From NCBI RefSeq assembly GCF_030758415.1, contig NZ_CP132334.1:496001-560000 (forward strand): a stretch of DNA of 64,000 bases, given 5' to 3'. Below, piece by piece: positions 8,194-15,674 of the stretch; position 1 is the stretch's first letter; each line of letters starts with the position of its first letter. The position numbers and the translations under genes were made by a program. This stretch comes from Parvularcula sp. IMCC14364 (GTDB taxonomy: Bacteria; Pseudomonadota; Alphaproteobacteria; Caulobacterales; Parvularculaceae). The notes under the pieces were generated by a model. That model did not search any database and was not told the origin of the DNA. It was given only the letters and a program-made list of their open reading frames with translations.

Positions 8194-8772
8194 TTATCTC
8201 AAATCAGATCTTGGTACTCTGAACACACCTCGAATGCATTCCGGATTGCATACACAAATTTGAATATGTGTCTCTTTCATAAACCCTGAATTTGGGTATG
8301 CCTCTGCGCCCTCAACGAAAACACCTTTCACAGTATCAATTGCTTCAAGACCTTCAACATTACGAATATCATGGAGAGTCATAATAACAGCACAATCCAA
8401 ATGCCTTGCCATCAGGTCCGTACCATTGTCGGGCAGTTTTGTATCTGCTTCCTCAACTGACTTGCTTAAAGTTGAGTATGCTTGCTTTATTTGATCGATT
8501 CCGGACTTGGTGGTCATATCGAGACAACGCCTTAGGTCGATGATTGCACCCACTACGGAAGGGTTTTGTATTTTTGATTTTTGCTTTCTGGCCAGTGATT
8601 CGGCCCATTTGAAGCCGCGTTTTGGATTGGCTTCCCAGAAATAAATCCCGTGACCCAGCCAGTCATAGGTATTTTGGCTGCTTTTGAAATTCTCTCCTCG
8701 CAGAAGCCTATCAGCGACACTTTCATCACAACCGTGATAACCGAGTACAAATGAAGCGTTGAGGCGATGCAA
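8194..8772 (-). CDS. PARP-like ADP-ribosyltransferase-fold protein, probable toxin
   Basis: A 192-residue protein. The order of motifs resembles the H-Y-E class of ADP-ribosyltransferases: H13 in LGYHGCDE (compare WHGS in PARPs), Y44 in LGHGIYFWEANPKRGFKWA (compare GKGIYFAD) and E167 in KETHIQICV (compare NEYIVYD). No other domain, signal peptide or membrane segment is present. TTG 8772 is the apparent start, two bases after the stop of a 60-residue basic protein on the same strand, so the two are translationally coupled. A toxin acting on RNA or protein with NAD is my inference. I recall similar proteins being annotated only as hypothetical. Confidence 0.72.
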   Translation of the reverse strand: MHRLNASFVLGYHGCDESVADRLLRGENFKSSQNTYDWLGHGIYFWEANPKRGFKWAESLARKQKSKIQNPSVVGAIIDLRRCLDMTTKSGIDQIKQAYSTLSKSVEEADTKLPDNGTDLMARHLDCAVIMTLHDIRNVEGLEAIDTVKGVFVEGAEAYPNSGFMKETHIQICVCNPECIRGVFRVPRSDLR

Positions 8773-8774
8773 GG

Positions 8775-8957
8775 TTACTTATACTTCGATGTAAGATTCC
8801 CGCTTTGGGTAATAATACCAATACGGAAAAGTGTTTCCCGTGCAGCTTTTTGGGATTTTGTCGCTTTGCGTGTGTATTCCCGAGCCGCCTCAGCAAATCG
8901 TTTTGCTTCTGTCGTAGTTGGGCGTCCGCTAGATGATTTCAGTCTGGATTTTGCCAT
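8775..8957 (-). CDS. Small basic protein, candidate antitoxin or partner of the ART-like protein
   Basis: A 60-residue protein rich in Lys, Arg, Ser and Thr. The core TEAKRFAEAAREYTRKATKS is an amphipathic helix, followed by a second helix and a short polar tail ending in LTSKYK. It lies directly upstream of the ADP-ribosyltransferase-like gene, the usual order for an antitoxin before its toxin. No DNA-binding motif is clear. Only a weak AGAAA precedes ATG 8957. The pairing is visible in the sequence; neutralising activity is inference. Confidence 0.65.
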   Translation of the reverse strand: MAKSRLKSSSGRPTTTEAKRFAEAAREYTRKATKSQKAARETLFRIGIITQSGNLTSKYK

Positions 8958-9014
8958 TTTCTCAATACTTAATCGCGCTAAGGTAGATAGTACTCCGTTT
9001 TGAGCATATTTCTA

Positions 9015-9737
9015 CTATTTCTTCCGTTTTGCGTCCTTGCGTGCCTTTTCCTTGGCCGCAGAGGCTTTCAGCACACCGAACAGGCCGGGATTTTTCGCCG
9101 GGGCTGTTGCTCCGGCAGGTGCCTGAACGGGTGCCTGTCCACCTGCCGGCGGGGCGATGGGAGCAGGCTCAATACGCTGTGCAGGTTCAGCAGCGGCAGT
9201 CTGCGCAGGTGTTTCCTGCATGGCACTTTGTGTGGAGGCGCCTTTACGGCGGTTCGCTCTGGCGTCTTCCATGGTTTTGCGCACATTGATCGGGTTGTCG
9301 ATATTGGGCAACTCGATGACGCCCACGCCGGTTCCCCGCAGGATCATGCTGCCATAGCCGAACACCCGGCCCCAGATGGATTGTTGCAGATTGATTTCTT
9401 CAATGTTGCCAAGGCTGACTTCCTTGGTATCTCTGGAAATAAGGCCGGTCTTGAAAATAAAGCGGTATGTGGTGATCGCAATCTCGGTCGTCCACAGGTG
9501 GATCATGTGCAGAAGCAGGATCAGGCAGCCCAGAAAGACAGCAAAAAACGAGACATAATAGCCGAGCTGCAGCTCTTCAAAGCTGCGCCCCATGGCGAAC
9601 TGACCCCAGGCAAAAACTGCCACTGGCGCAAAGCCCAGGATGAAAAAGAAAACATGCCAGAAGGAGTAGGTCCAGTTGAACCTGGCCCTCAATATGATTT
9701 CTTCGTCCCCGGCCAGTGTCTGTTGAACATAACTCAT
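9015..9737 (-). CDS. Bacterial PH-domain (DUF304/YdbS-like) membrane protein
   Basis: ATG 9737 (MSYVQQTLAGDEEI) gives 240 residues; the frame is open further upstream but that part is low-complexity and has no better start. Two membrane helices (FWHVFFFILGFAPVAVFAWG and YYVSFFAVFLGCLILLLHMI) are followed by a bacterial PH domain with the signature TTYRFIFKTGLISRDTKEV and SLGNIEEINLQQS. The tail of about 70 residues is Ala/Pro/Gln-rich, probably disordered, and ends in a Lys-rich cluster. The biochemical role of this family is not settled. Confidence 0.85.
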   Translation of the reverse strand: MSYVQQTLAGDEEIILRARFNWTYSFWHVFFFILGFAPVAVFAWGQFAMGRSFEELQLGYYVSFFAVFLGCLILLLHMIHLWTTEIAITTYRFIFKTGLISRDTKEVSLGNIEEINLQQSIWGRVFGYGSMILRGTGVGVIELPNIDNPINVRKTMEDARANRRKGASTQSAMQETPAQTAAAEPAQRIEPAPIAPPAGGQAPVQAPAGATAPAKNPGLFGVLKASAAKEKARKDAKRKK

Positions 9738-9949
9738 GATCTGCGGTCCCCGCCTTACTTGACGCCCATCCTTATATAGGACTTTTGGTAAACAGCAAAA
9801 AGACCCTTCAGGGGATGCTGCGCAAAAAGTCATGTTGAATTAGCGCGGCTCCCCGCCTAAAGCGTAAGGCTTGTCAAACCCCCGCGTCTCAGGCCGACTA
9901 CCGGCCCTGTTGCAAGGGTGCCCCCTACCTCACGGATGATAATCAGACC

Positions 9950-11635
9950 ATGGCAAAATACCAGTATATCTACTTCATGAACGGCCTGACCAAGGCTTAT
10001 GGCGCGAAGAAAATCCTCGATAATGTGCATCTGCAATTCTATCCCGATGCCAAGATCGGCATTGTCGGGGTCAATGGTGCCGGTAAGTCGACGCTGCTGA
10101 AGATCATGGCAGGGGTTGATCAGGAGTTTTCCGGAGAGGCTTATGCGGCAGATGGGGCAAAAGTGGGCTACCTGCCACAGGAGCCGGAGCTGGATCCATC
10201 GAAAACCGTTTTTGAAAACGCGCTGGAAGGCGTTGGTGAGATCAAGGCCAAGATTGATGAGTTCAATCAGGTGTCGATGGAAATGGCCGAGAATTACTCC
10301 GATGAGCTGATGGAAAAAATGTCAGCGCTTCAGGAAGAGATTGATGCATTGGATGCTTGGGATATCGATTCCAAAGTAGAGATGGCCATGGATGCCCTGC
10401 GCTGCCCACCGGGCGATTGGCCGGTGGAAAAACTCTCCGGCGGGGAGAAGCGCCGTGTCGCGCTGGCGCGCCTGTTGCTGGCCAAGCCGGACCTGCTTTT
10501 GCTGGATGAGCCGACCAACCACCTTGATGCGGAAAGCGTCGCCTGGCTTGAAAACTATTTGCGCAATTTTCCTGGTGCTGTCGTGCTGGTCACCCATGAC
10601 CGCTACTTCCTTGATAATGTTACCGGCTGGATTCTCGAACTCGATCGTGCACGCGGCATTCCGTATGAGGGCAATTATTCTTCCTGGTTGGAACAGAAGG
10701 CCAAAAGGTTGGGGCAGGAGCAGCGCGAGGAGCAGTCCCGTCAGCGCACCCTGTCAGCTGAGCTCGACTGGATCCGGTCCAGCCCAAAAGCCCGGCAGGC
10801 CAAATCCAAGGCCCGTATTCAGGCCTATGATGATCTTGCTAACAGGGCCGCCAAGGCAGAAATATCGACAGCCCAGATTCAGATTCCCCCCGGGCCGCGT
10901 CTCGGCGGCGTTGTGATCGAAGCTGAAAACCTGAAAAAAGGGTTCGAGGACAAGCTGTTGATCGGTGATCTGTCTTTCAAACTGCCGCCGGGCGGCATCG
11001 TTGGTGTAATCGGACCCAACGGCGCGGGTAAAACGACGCTGTTCAAAATGCTGACAGGGCAGGACACGCCGGATGAGGGCACCTTGCGGGTCGGCGATAC
11101 GGTTTCACTGGGGTATATGGACCAGACCCGTGATGCGTTGGACCCGGCCAAAACCGTCTGGGAACAGATTTCCGATGGTCTCGACATTATCACGCTGGGT
11201 AAGGCGGAGCCGGGTACCAACCCGCGCGAAGTTGCCTCGCGCGCATATGTCTCCTGGTTCAACTTCAAAGGGGCGGACCAGCAGAAAAAAGTAGGTGACC
11301 TTTCCGGCGGTGAGCGGAACCGCGTTCAGCTGGCGATGATGCTGAAAGAGGGCGCAAACCTGCTGCTCCTTGACGAGCCAACCAACGACCTGGACGTAGA
11401 TACACTGCGTGAGTTGGAAAATGCCCTGGATGATTTCCCCGGCTGCGCCGTTATCATCTCTCACGATCGCTGGTTCCTGGACCGTATTGCCACGCATATT
11501 CTCGCCTTTGAGGGTGACAGCCATGTGGAATGGTTTGAGGGTAATTTTGACGCCTATATCGAAGATAAGAAGCGCCGCCTTGGTCCGGATGCTGACATTC
11601 CCAAGCGCATTCAGTATCGCAAAATTGAGCGATAG
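9950..11635 (+). CDS. ettA: Energy-dependent translational throttle protein EttA (ABC-F)
   Basis: A 561-residue ABC-F protein with two nucleotide-binding domains and no membrane part. Walker A motifs are GVNGAGKST (about residue 40) and GPNGAGKTT (about residue 355); signatures are LSGGEKRRVALA and LSGGERNRVQLA. The arm insertion between Walker A and signature in domain 1, and the charged linker with RQAKSKARIQAYD, mark EttA rather than Uup or YheS. It binds the ribosomal E site and gates the first elongation step according to the ATP/ADP ratio. It stands alone on the + strand. Confidence 0.95.
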   Translation: MAKYQYIYFMNGLTKAYGAKKILDNVHLQFYPDAKIGIVGVNGAGKSTLLKIMAGVDQEFSGEAYAADGAKVGYLPQEPELDPSKTVFENALEGVGEIKAKIDEFNQVSMEMAENYSDELMEKMSALQEEIDALDAWDIDSKVEMAMDALRCPPGDWPVEKLSGGEKRRVALARLLLAKPDLLLLDEPTNHLDAESVAWLENYLRNFPGAVVLVTHDRYFLDNVTGWILELDRARGIPYEGNYSSWLEQKAKRLGQEQREEQSRQRTLSAELDWIRSSPKARQAKSKARIQAYDDLANRAAKAEISTAQIQIPPGPRLGGVVIEAENLKKGFEDKLLIGDLSFKLPPGGIVGVIGPNGAGKTTLFKMLTGQDTPDEGTLRVGDTVSLGYMDQTRDALDPAKTVWEQISDGLDIITLGKAEPGTNPREVASRAYVSWFNFKGADQQKKVGDLSGGERNRVQLAMMLKEGANLLLLDEPTNDLDVDTLRELENALDDFPGCAVIISHDRWFLDRIATHILAFEGDSHVEWFEGNFDAYIEDKKRRLGPDADIPKRIQYRKIER

Positions 11636-11666
11636 CGATATTGCGTGGTGAGGACGCGAAGGATAA

Positions 11667-11691
11667 TTTCACTTTGAAAAATAAAGTGAAA
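11667..11691. promoter_or_regulatory. Perfect inverted repeat between ettA and the amidohydrolase gene
   Basis: TTTCACTTT at 11667-11675 and AAAGTGAAA at 11683-11691 are perfectly complementary across a seven-base spacer. There is no G/C stem or T-run as in a terminator. It lies 38 bases before ATG 11729 and could be an operator for that gene; which protein would bind is unknown. Confidence 0.3.
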
Positions 11692-11728
11692 GCCGTTATT
11701 CTGCCTGCATTCAATTCTGGAGAGCGTG

Positions 11729-12997
11729 ATGCGCGGTATTGTTTTGTTTTTTTGTTCACTGTCTCTTGTGGCCTGTCAGGATCCTGCGCCGCCACCGGTT
11801 GAGGGCACGGTAAAATACACCAATGCCCAGTGGTGGCTTGATGGCGACTTCGCGGCAGGTGAGCGCTGCGCGCAAGACGGCCTTTTGGTGGCTTGTCCGG
11901 CGGAACCATCCCTCACCATTGACCTGGAGGGGGGCTTCGTTATTCCCGGACTGGCCGAAGCGCATAATCATAACATTGACAATAATTTCGGCTTTACACG
12001 AATGAATCCGGAATATCTGAAACGTGGCATTTATTATGTGAAAAATCCGAACTCTGTGGCGTCAGACTATCAGTATGTCGAGGAAGACATTGCCCGCCCC
12101 CAGACGATTGATGCGATTTTCTCCATGGGTGGCGTCACCATTGCCGGTGGCCACCCGGAGAAGCTTTACGTCGAATTCCTCAGCCAGATGCCTGCCTATA
12201 TGGGGCGTGACTTTGACAGCCTCAACAGCGATGCCTTCCATCTCATCGCCACGGAAGCCGATATCGCTCCCACGCTGGACTTGCTGCAGGAGCAGGGGGC
12301 ACAATTTGTGAAAACCTATCTGCTGTTTTCGGAAGAATTTGAGAGGCGCAGGGATGATGAAGCATTTTACGGTGCCAAGGGTTTGTCACCGGCGCTGCAC
12401 CTGGCGCTGACGCAGGCGGCCCAGGCGCGGGGCCTGAGGGTTTCCGCCCATGTGGAAACAGCCGCAGACTTTGCTGCTGCTGTTGCTTCCGGTGTTGATG
12501 AGATCAATCATCTGCCGGGCTATTTTGTGCGCGATGTGGCCACAACAGAAGAGGCAGAGGCGAAATATCTGATCCCGGAGGATATGGCGAATCTGGCCGC
12601 CGAGAAAAACATCGCTGTTGTGACAACCACAATTATCTCCACAAACTTCTATCAGGACAATCCGGAACAATTGGAGATGGTCAAGGCCATGCAGGTCAGG
12701 AACATCACCGCGCTCAAAGAGGCTGGTGTGTTTCTGGCGATTGGAAGCGACAATTACATGTCGACTGCCGCCGCCGAGGCGCAGCATCTTGTTGATATCG
12801 GCGCATTGGAGGCACACGAAGTGCTGGATTTCTGGATCAGGTCTGCCCGCCGTGTGATTTTCCCGGCGCGCAAAATCGACTGCCTGCAGCCAGGCTGTGA
12901 AGCAAGCTTCGTTGCCGTGTCAGAAGACCCCCGGTTGGCGCTGCCGTTGCCGGAGACCATCACTTACAGGCTGAAACAGGGGTATGAGTTGAACTGA
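11729..12997 (+). CDS. Amidohydrolase-family lipoprotein
   Basis: The first residues form a lipoprotein signal peptide with a good lipobox, LVAC-Q (Cys near residue 16), so the enzyme should be membrane-anchored and face the periplasm. ATG 11729 is preferred to GTG 11726 because TGGAGAG sits just upstream. The metal-dependent amidohydrolase barrel is recognised by AEAHNHNID after beta strand 1 (compare HxH), SAHVET, and a late IGSDNYMS giving the Asp. About 422 residues. Substrate unknown; relatives cleave dipeptides or cyclic amides. The first metal motif is AHNHN rather than the usual DxHxH, a small oddity. Confidence 0.83.
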   Translation: MRGIVLFFCSLSLVACQDPAPPPVEGTVKYTNAQWWLDGDFAAGERCAQDGLLVACPAEPSLTIDLEGGFVIPGLAEAHNHNIDNNFGFTRMNPEYLKRGIYYVKNPNSVASDYQYVEEDIARPQTIDAIFSMGGVTIAGGHPEKLYVEFLSQMPAYMGRDFDSLNSDAFHLIATEADIAPTLDLLQEQGAQFVKTYLLFSEEFERRRDDEAFYGAKGLSPALHLALTQAAQARGLRVSAHVETAADFAAAVASGVDEINHLPGYFVRDVATTEEAEAKYLIPEDMANLAAEKNIAVVTTTIISTNFYQDNPEQLEMVKAMQVRNITALKEAGVFLAIGSDNYMSTAAAEAQHLVDIGALEAHEVLDFWIRSARRVIFPARKIDCLQPGCEASFVAVSEDPRLALPLPETITYRLKQGYELN

Positions 12998-13029
12998 GAC
13001 GCGCCGCACAACTGCAGGCCAACCTTGAC

Positions 13030-13051
13030 CATATAAAGAAATCTTTATATG
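13030..13051. promoter_or_regulatory. Palindromic operator, probable SahR-type site
   Basis: CATATAAAGA at 13030-13039 is followed by AA and then TCTTTATATG at 13042-13051; the ten-base arms are perfectly complementary. It lies 31 bases before the ATG of the ArsR-methyltransferase gene that heads the methionine-cycle operon. As I recall, the SahR motif described for proteobacterial methionine genes has this ATATAAAG form. Autoregulation in response to S-adenosylhomocysteine is the inferred function. Confidence 0.6.
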
Positions 13052-13082
13052 TTTATATAGAAGTTGAGCGCTGCAAATTGGC

Positions 13083-14087
13083 ATGTCTGAAACCAGTCTG
13101 GATCATACACTACGCATTTTTCGTGCGGTGGGTGAGGAAACCCGCCTGCGCATTATGGTGCTGCTTGCGCGCGGTGAACTGACCGTCACTGAGCTGACCC
13201 AGATTCTTGGCCAGAGCCAGCCACGTGTTTCCCGCCACATCAAGATCCTGGCAGAGGCTGGCGTTGTTGAGCGGTATCCCGAAGGGGCATGGGTTTTCTA
13301 TCGCCTGCAGGACATGAAGCCCGAAATGGCCGTGCTTGAAAAATCACTGGCCCTGCTGAAGGCGTCGTCCGACCTGATCATTGCGCGGGACCGCGAGCGG
13401 CTGGAACAGGTGCGCCGTGCGCGCGCTGAGCTTGCCGCCAGCTACTTTCAGGAAAGCGCCGCCGAATGGGACAGTCTGCGCCGCCTGCATTTGCCGGAGT
13501 CAGATGTCGAGCAGGCCATGCGCAACATGCTGGGGCAGGCACCTGTTGGCCAGTTTGTCGATCTCGGCACTGGCACGGGGCGTATGCTGATTGTCTTCCG
13601 TGAAATTTATGAACAGGGCGTCGGGTTTGATCTGTCGCGCGAAATGCTTGCCGTTGCCCGCGCACGCCTTGAAGAGGCCGGTGTTGCACATGCCCGCATT
13701 CGCCAGAGTGATCTGTTCTCTCTGCCGCTGGAAGCAGGCACGGCAGATATTGTCTGTATTCATCAGGTGCTGCACTTCCTATCGGACCCCGCGACCGCGA
13801 TCAGCAGTGCAAAAGCCCTGCTGAAGCCCGGCGGTCGTATGCTGGTGGCGGATTTTGCCTCGCATGAGCTGGAATTCCTGCGTGAAAACCATGCCCATCG
13901 TCGTCTCGGCTTTTCTGATGCTGAAGTGCAAGGCTGGGCGCAAGGATGCGGCCTCGATCTGGTGCGCACACAAACCCTCGCACCCGGCAAGAGCGAGAAA
14001 GGTAAGCTGACAGTGAAATTATGGCTTCTCTCGCTGACGCAGGATGTCAAAACGAAGTCCCGTAGAAAGTCTGAAGTCAATGCCTGA
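13083..14087 (+). CDS. ArsR-type regulator fused to a SAM-dependent methyltransferase domain (SahR-like)
   Basis: A 334-residue fusion. Residues 1-95 are an ArsR winged helix (ELTVTELTQILGQSQPRVSRHIKILAEAGVVERYPEG, split around the recognition helix at SQPRVSRH). From about residue 150 follows a class-I methyltransferase fold with FVDLGTGTGRM (about 158-168), the acidic end of strand 2, and DIVCIHQVLHFL. No metal-binding Cys set is present in the ArsR part, so a small-molecule ligand is likelier. The context upstream of metF and metH suggests sensing of SAM or SAH. The end overlaps metF by eight bases. Confidence 0.88.
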   Translation: MSETSLDHTLRIFRAVGEETRLRIMVLLARGELTVTELTQILGQSQPRVSRHIKILAEAGVVERYPEGAWVFYRLQDMKPEMAVLEKSLALLKASSDLIIARDRERLEQVRRARAELAASYFQESAAEWDSLRRLHLPESDVEQAMRNMLGQAPVGQFVDLGTGTGRMLIVFREIYEQGVGFDLSREMLAVARARLEEAGVAHARIRQSDLFSLPLEAGTADIVCIHQVLHFLSDPATAISSAKALLKPGGRMLVADFASHELEFLRENHAHRRLGFSDAEVQGWAQGCGLDLVRTQTLAPGKSEKGKLTVKLWLLSLTQDVKTKSRRKSEVNA

Positions 14088-14964
14088 ACAGTCACCCCTC
14101 AAAGTCAGTTTCGAGTTTTTCCCCCCGAAATCCGAGAAGATGCAGACCCAACTTTGGAATGCCGTCGAGCGGTTGGCACCGTTGAATCCGGATTTTGTTT
14201 CCGTCACATATGGTGCAGGCGGATCGACACGAGAACGCACGCATGACACAGTGCGTCGCATCATCAATAATACAAAACTGCACACGGCGGCCCATCTCAC
14301 CTGTGTCGAGGCAACGCGGGACCAGGTGAACAGTGTGCTGGAAGACTACTGGGCAGCTGGTGTGCGTCATATTGTGGCATTGCGGGGTGATCCGCCAGAT
14401 GGTGTCGGCGGTACTTTTGTCCAGACCGAAAACGGCTATCTAAACGCAGCAGACTTGGCAAAGGGTGCGCGCGACCTTCATGCTTTTGAGGTCACCGTCG
14501 GCTGTTACCCTGAAAAGCATCCTGAAAGCCCGGATTTTCAGCTGGATATCGAGCTTCTCAAACAGAAGGTTGATGCTGGTGCGACCCGCGCGATCACGCA
14601 GTTTTTCTATGATAATGATGTCTATTTCCGGTTTCTGGAGAAAGTGCGTGCGGCGGGGATCAACATCCCAGTTGTGCCCGGCATCATGCCTGTCCTGAAT
14701 TTCACATCCTTGCAGAAAATGGCACGCATGTGCGGCACTACGATCCCCGCCAAATTGCTGCGAATGTTTGAAAACCTTGATGATGATCCTGACACACGGC
14801 AGATGGTGGCAGCCACCATCGCTGCTGAGCAGTGTCTGGACCTTGCCGATCAGGGGATCAGTCATTTTCATTTCTATACCCTGAACAGGGCAGAAATGTC
14901 TTTTGCCCTGTGCCACATGCTTGGTGTGCGTCCCAATCCGGGGTCACAGGAAGCAGCGGCATAA
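14080..14964 (+). CDS. metF: 5,10-methylenetetrahydrofolate reductase
   Basis: ATG 14080 (MPEQSPLKVSFEFFPPKSEK) gives 294 residues, the usual MetF length; an in-frame start at 14044 would add twelve residues lying inside the previous gene. Motifs: SFEFFPPK with the catalytic-region Glu, VSVTYGAGGSTRERT for FAD and folate binding, and QFFYDND. It makes 5-methyl-THF for methionine synthesis. It overlaps the ArsR-methyltransferase gene upstream and the HD-domain gene downstream (ATAATG), so it is the second gene of a coupled operon. Confidence 0.95.
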   Translation: MPEQSPLKVSFEFFPPKSEKMQTQLWNAVERLAPLNPDFVSVTYGAGGSTRERTHDTVRRIINNTKLHTAAHLTCVEATRDQVNSVLEDYWAAGVRHIVALRGDPPDGVGGTFVQTENGYLNAADLAKGARDLHAFEVTVGCYPEKHPESPDFQLDIELLKQKVDAGATRAITQFFYDNDVYFRFLEKVRAAGINIPVVPGIMPVLNFTSLQKMARMCGTTIPAKLLRMFENLDDDPDTRQMVAATIAAEQCLDLADQGISHFHFYTLNRAEMSFALCHMLGVRPNPGSQEAAA

Positions 14965-15674
14965 TGATCGAAGATGGGGAAGAGCAACTGGCGCCAGGCC
15001 AGCGCATTCTGGACAGTGCGCGCTTTCAAGAGGTTCTGTCTGTTGCTGTGCATCATATGCGCCAGCCACCGGTAGACACCGCTCATGATGAAGCGCATCT
15101 GCAGCGGGTCATCTCGGCAGCTTTGGAAATCGGTATTGCCGAAAAAGCTGACCTCGACATCCTGTTGGCTGCGGCGGCTCTGCATGACGTGATCAATGTT
15201 CCGAAAAACCACCCTGACCGGGCACAGGCAAGTGCCCAGGCAGCAGAAGCTGCGCGGCCAATCCTGATGGCGGCGGGGTATGCGAACGAACAGCTCATTC
15301 ACATCGCGCAGGCTATTCTGGAACACAGTTTTTCTGCCGGCCACGAGCCCTCTTCACTGGAGTCTGCCATCCTGCAGGATGCTGACCGTCTTGACAGCAT
15401 CGGTGCCATCGGCGTTGCCCGCACAGCCGCGACGGCTGCACGCATGGGTAGCTCTTTTTACTGTGCAGCGGATTTCACCGGCAGGGATCGCGACATCGAT
15501 GACACGCGCTTCATGGTCGATCACTTTTATCGCAAGCTGCTGTTACTGGCAGACCGCATGAACACGCAAACTGCGAAACAGATGGCGCAAAAGCGTGGCC
15601 GTTTTCTCAAAGCCTATCTTGAACAGCTCGAAGATGAGCTGCCCCGATTTCACATAGAAACAGATATCTCATGA
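14964..15674 (+). CDS. HD-domain phosphohydrolase, YedJ/YpgQ type
   Basis: ATG 14964 overlaps the last base of the metF stop; 236 residues. The metal-binding HD signature is spread as H41-D42-x-x-H45 ([11 protein letters not shown]), H74-D75 (AALHDVIN) and a later Asp in [14 protein letters not shown]. This pattern matches the YedJ/YpgQ-like HD proteins, some of which hydrolyse nucleotides. It is unexpected between metF and metH; the position that often holds the homocysteine methyltransferase part of MetH is taken by this gene. It overlaps metH by four bases. Confidence 0.85.
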   Translation: MIEDGEEQLAPGQRILDSARFQEVLSVAVHHMRQPPVDTAHDEAHLQRVISAALEIGIAEKADLDILLAAAALHDVINVPKNHPDRAQASAQAAEAARPILMAAGYANEQLIHIAQAILEHSFSAGHEPSSLESAILQDADRLDSIGAIGVARTAATAARMGSSFYCAADFTGRDRDIDDTRFMVDHFYRKLLLLADRMNTQTAKQMAQKRGRFLKAYLEQLEDELPRFHIETDIS

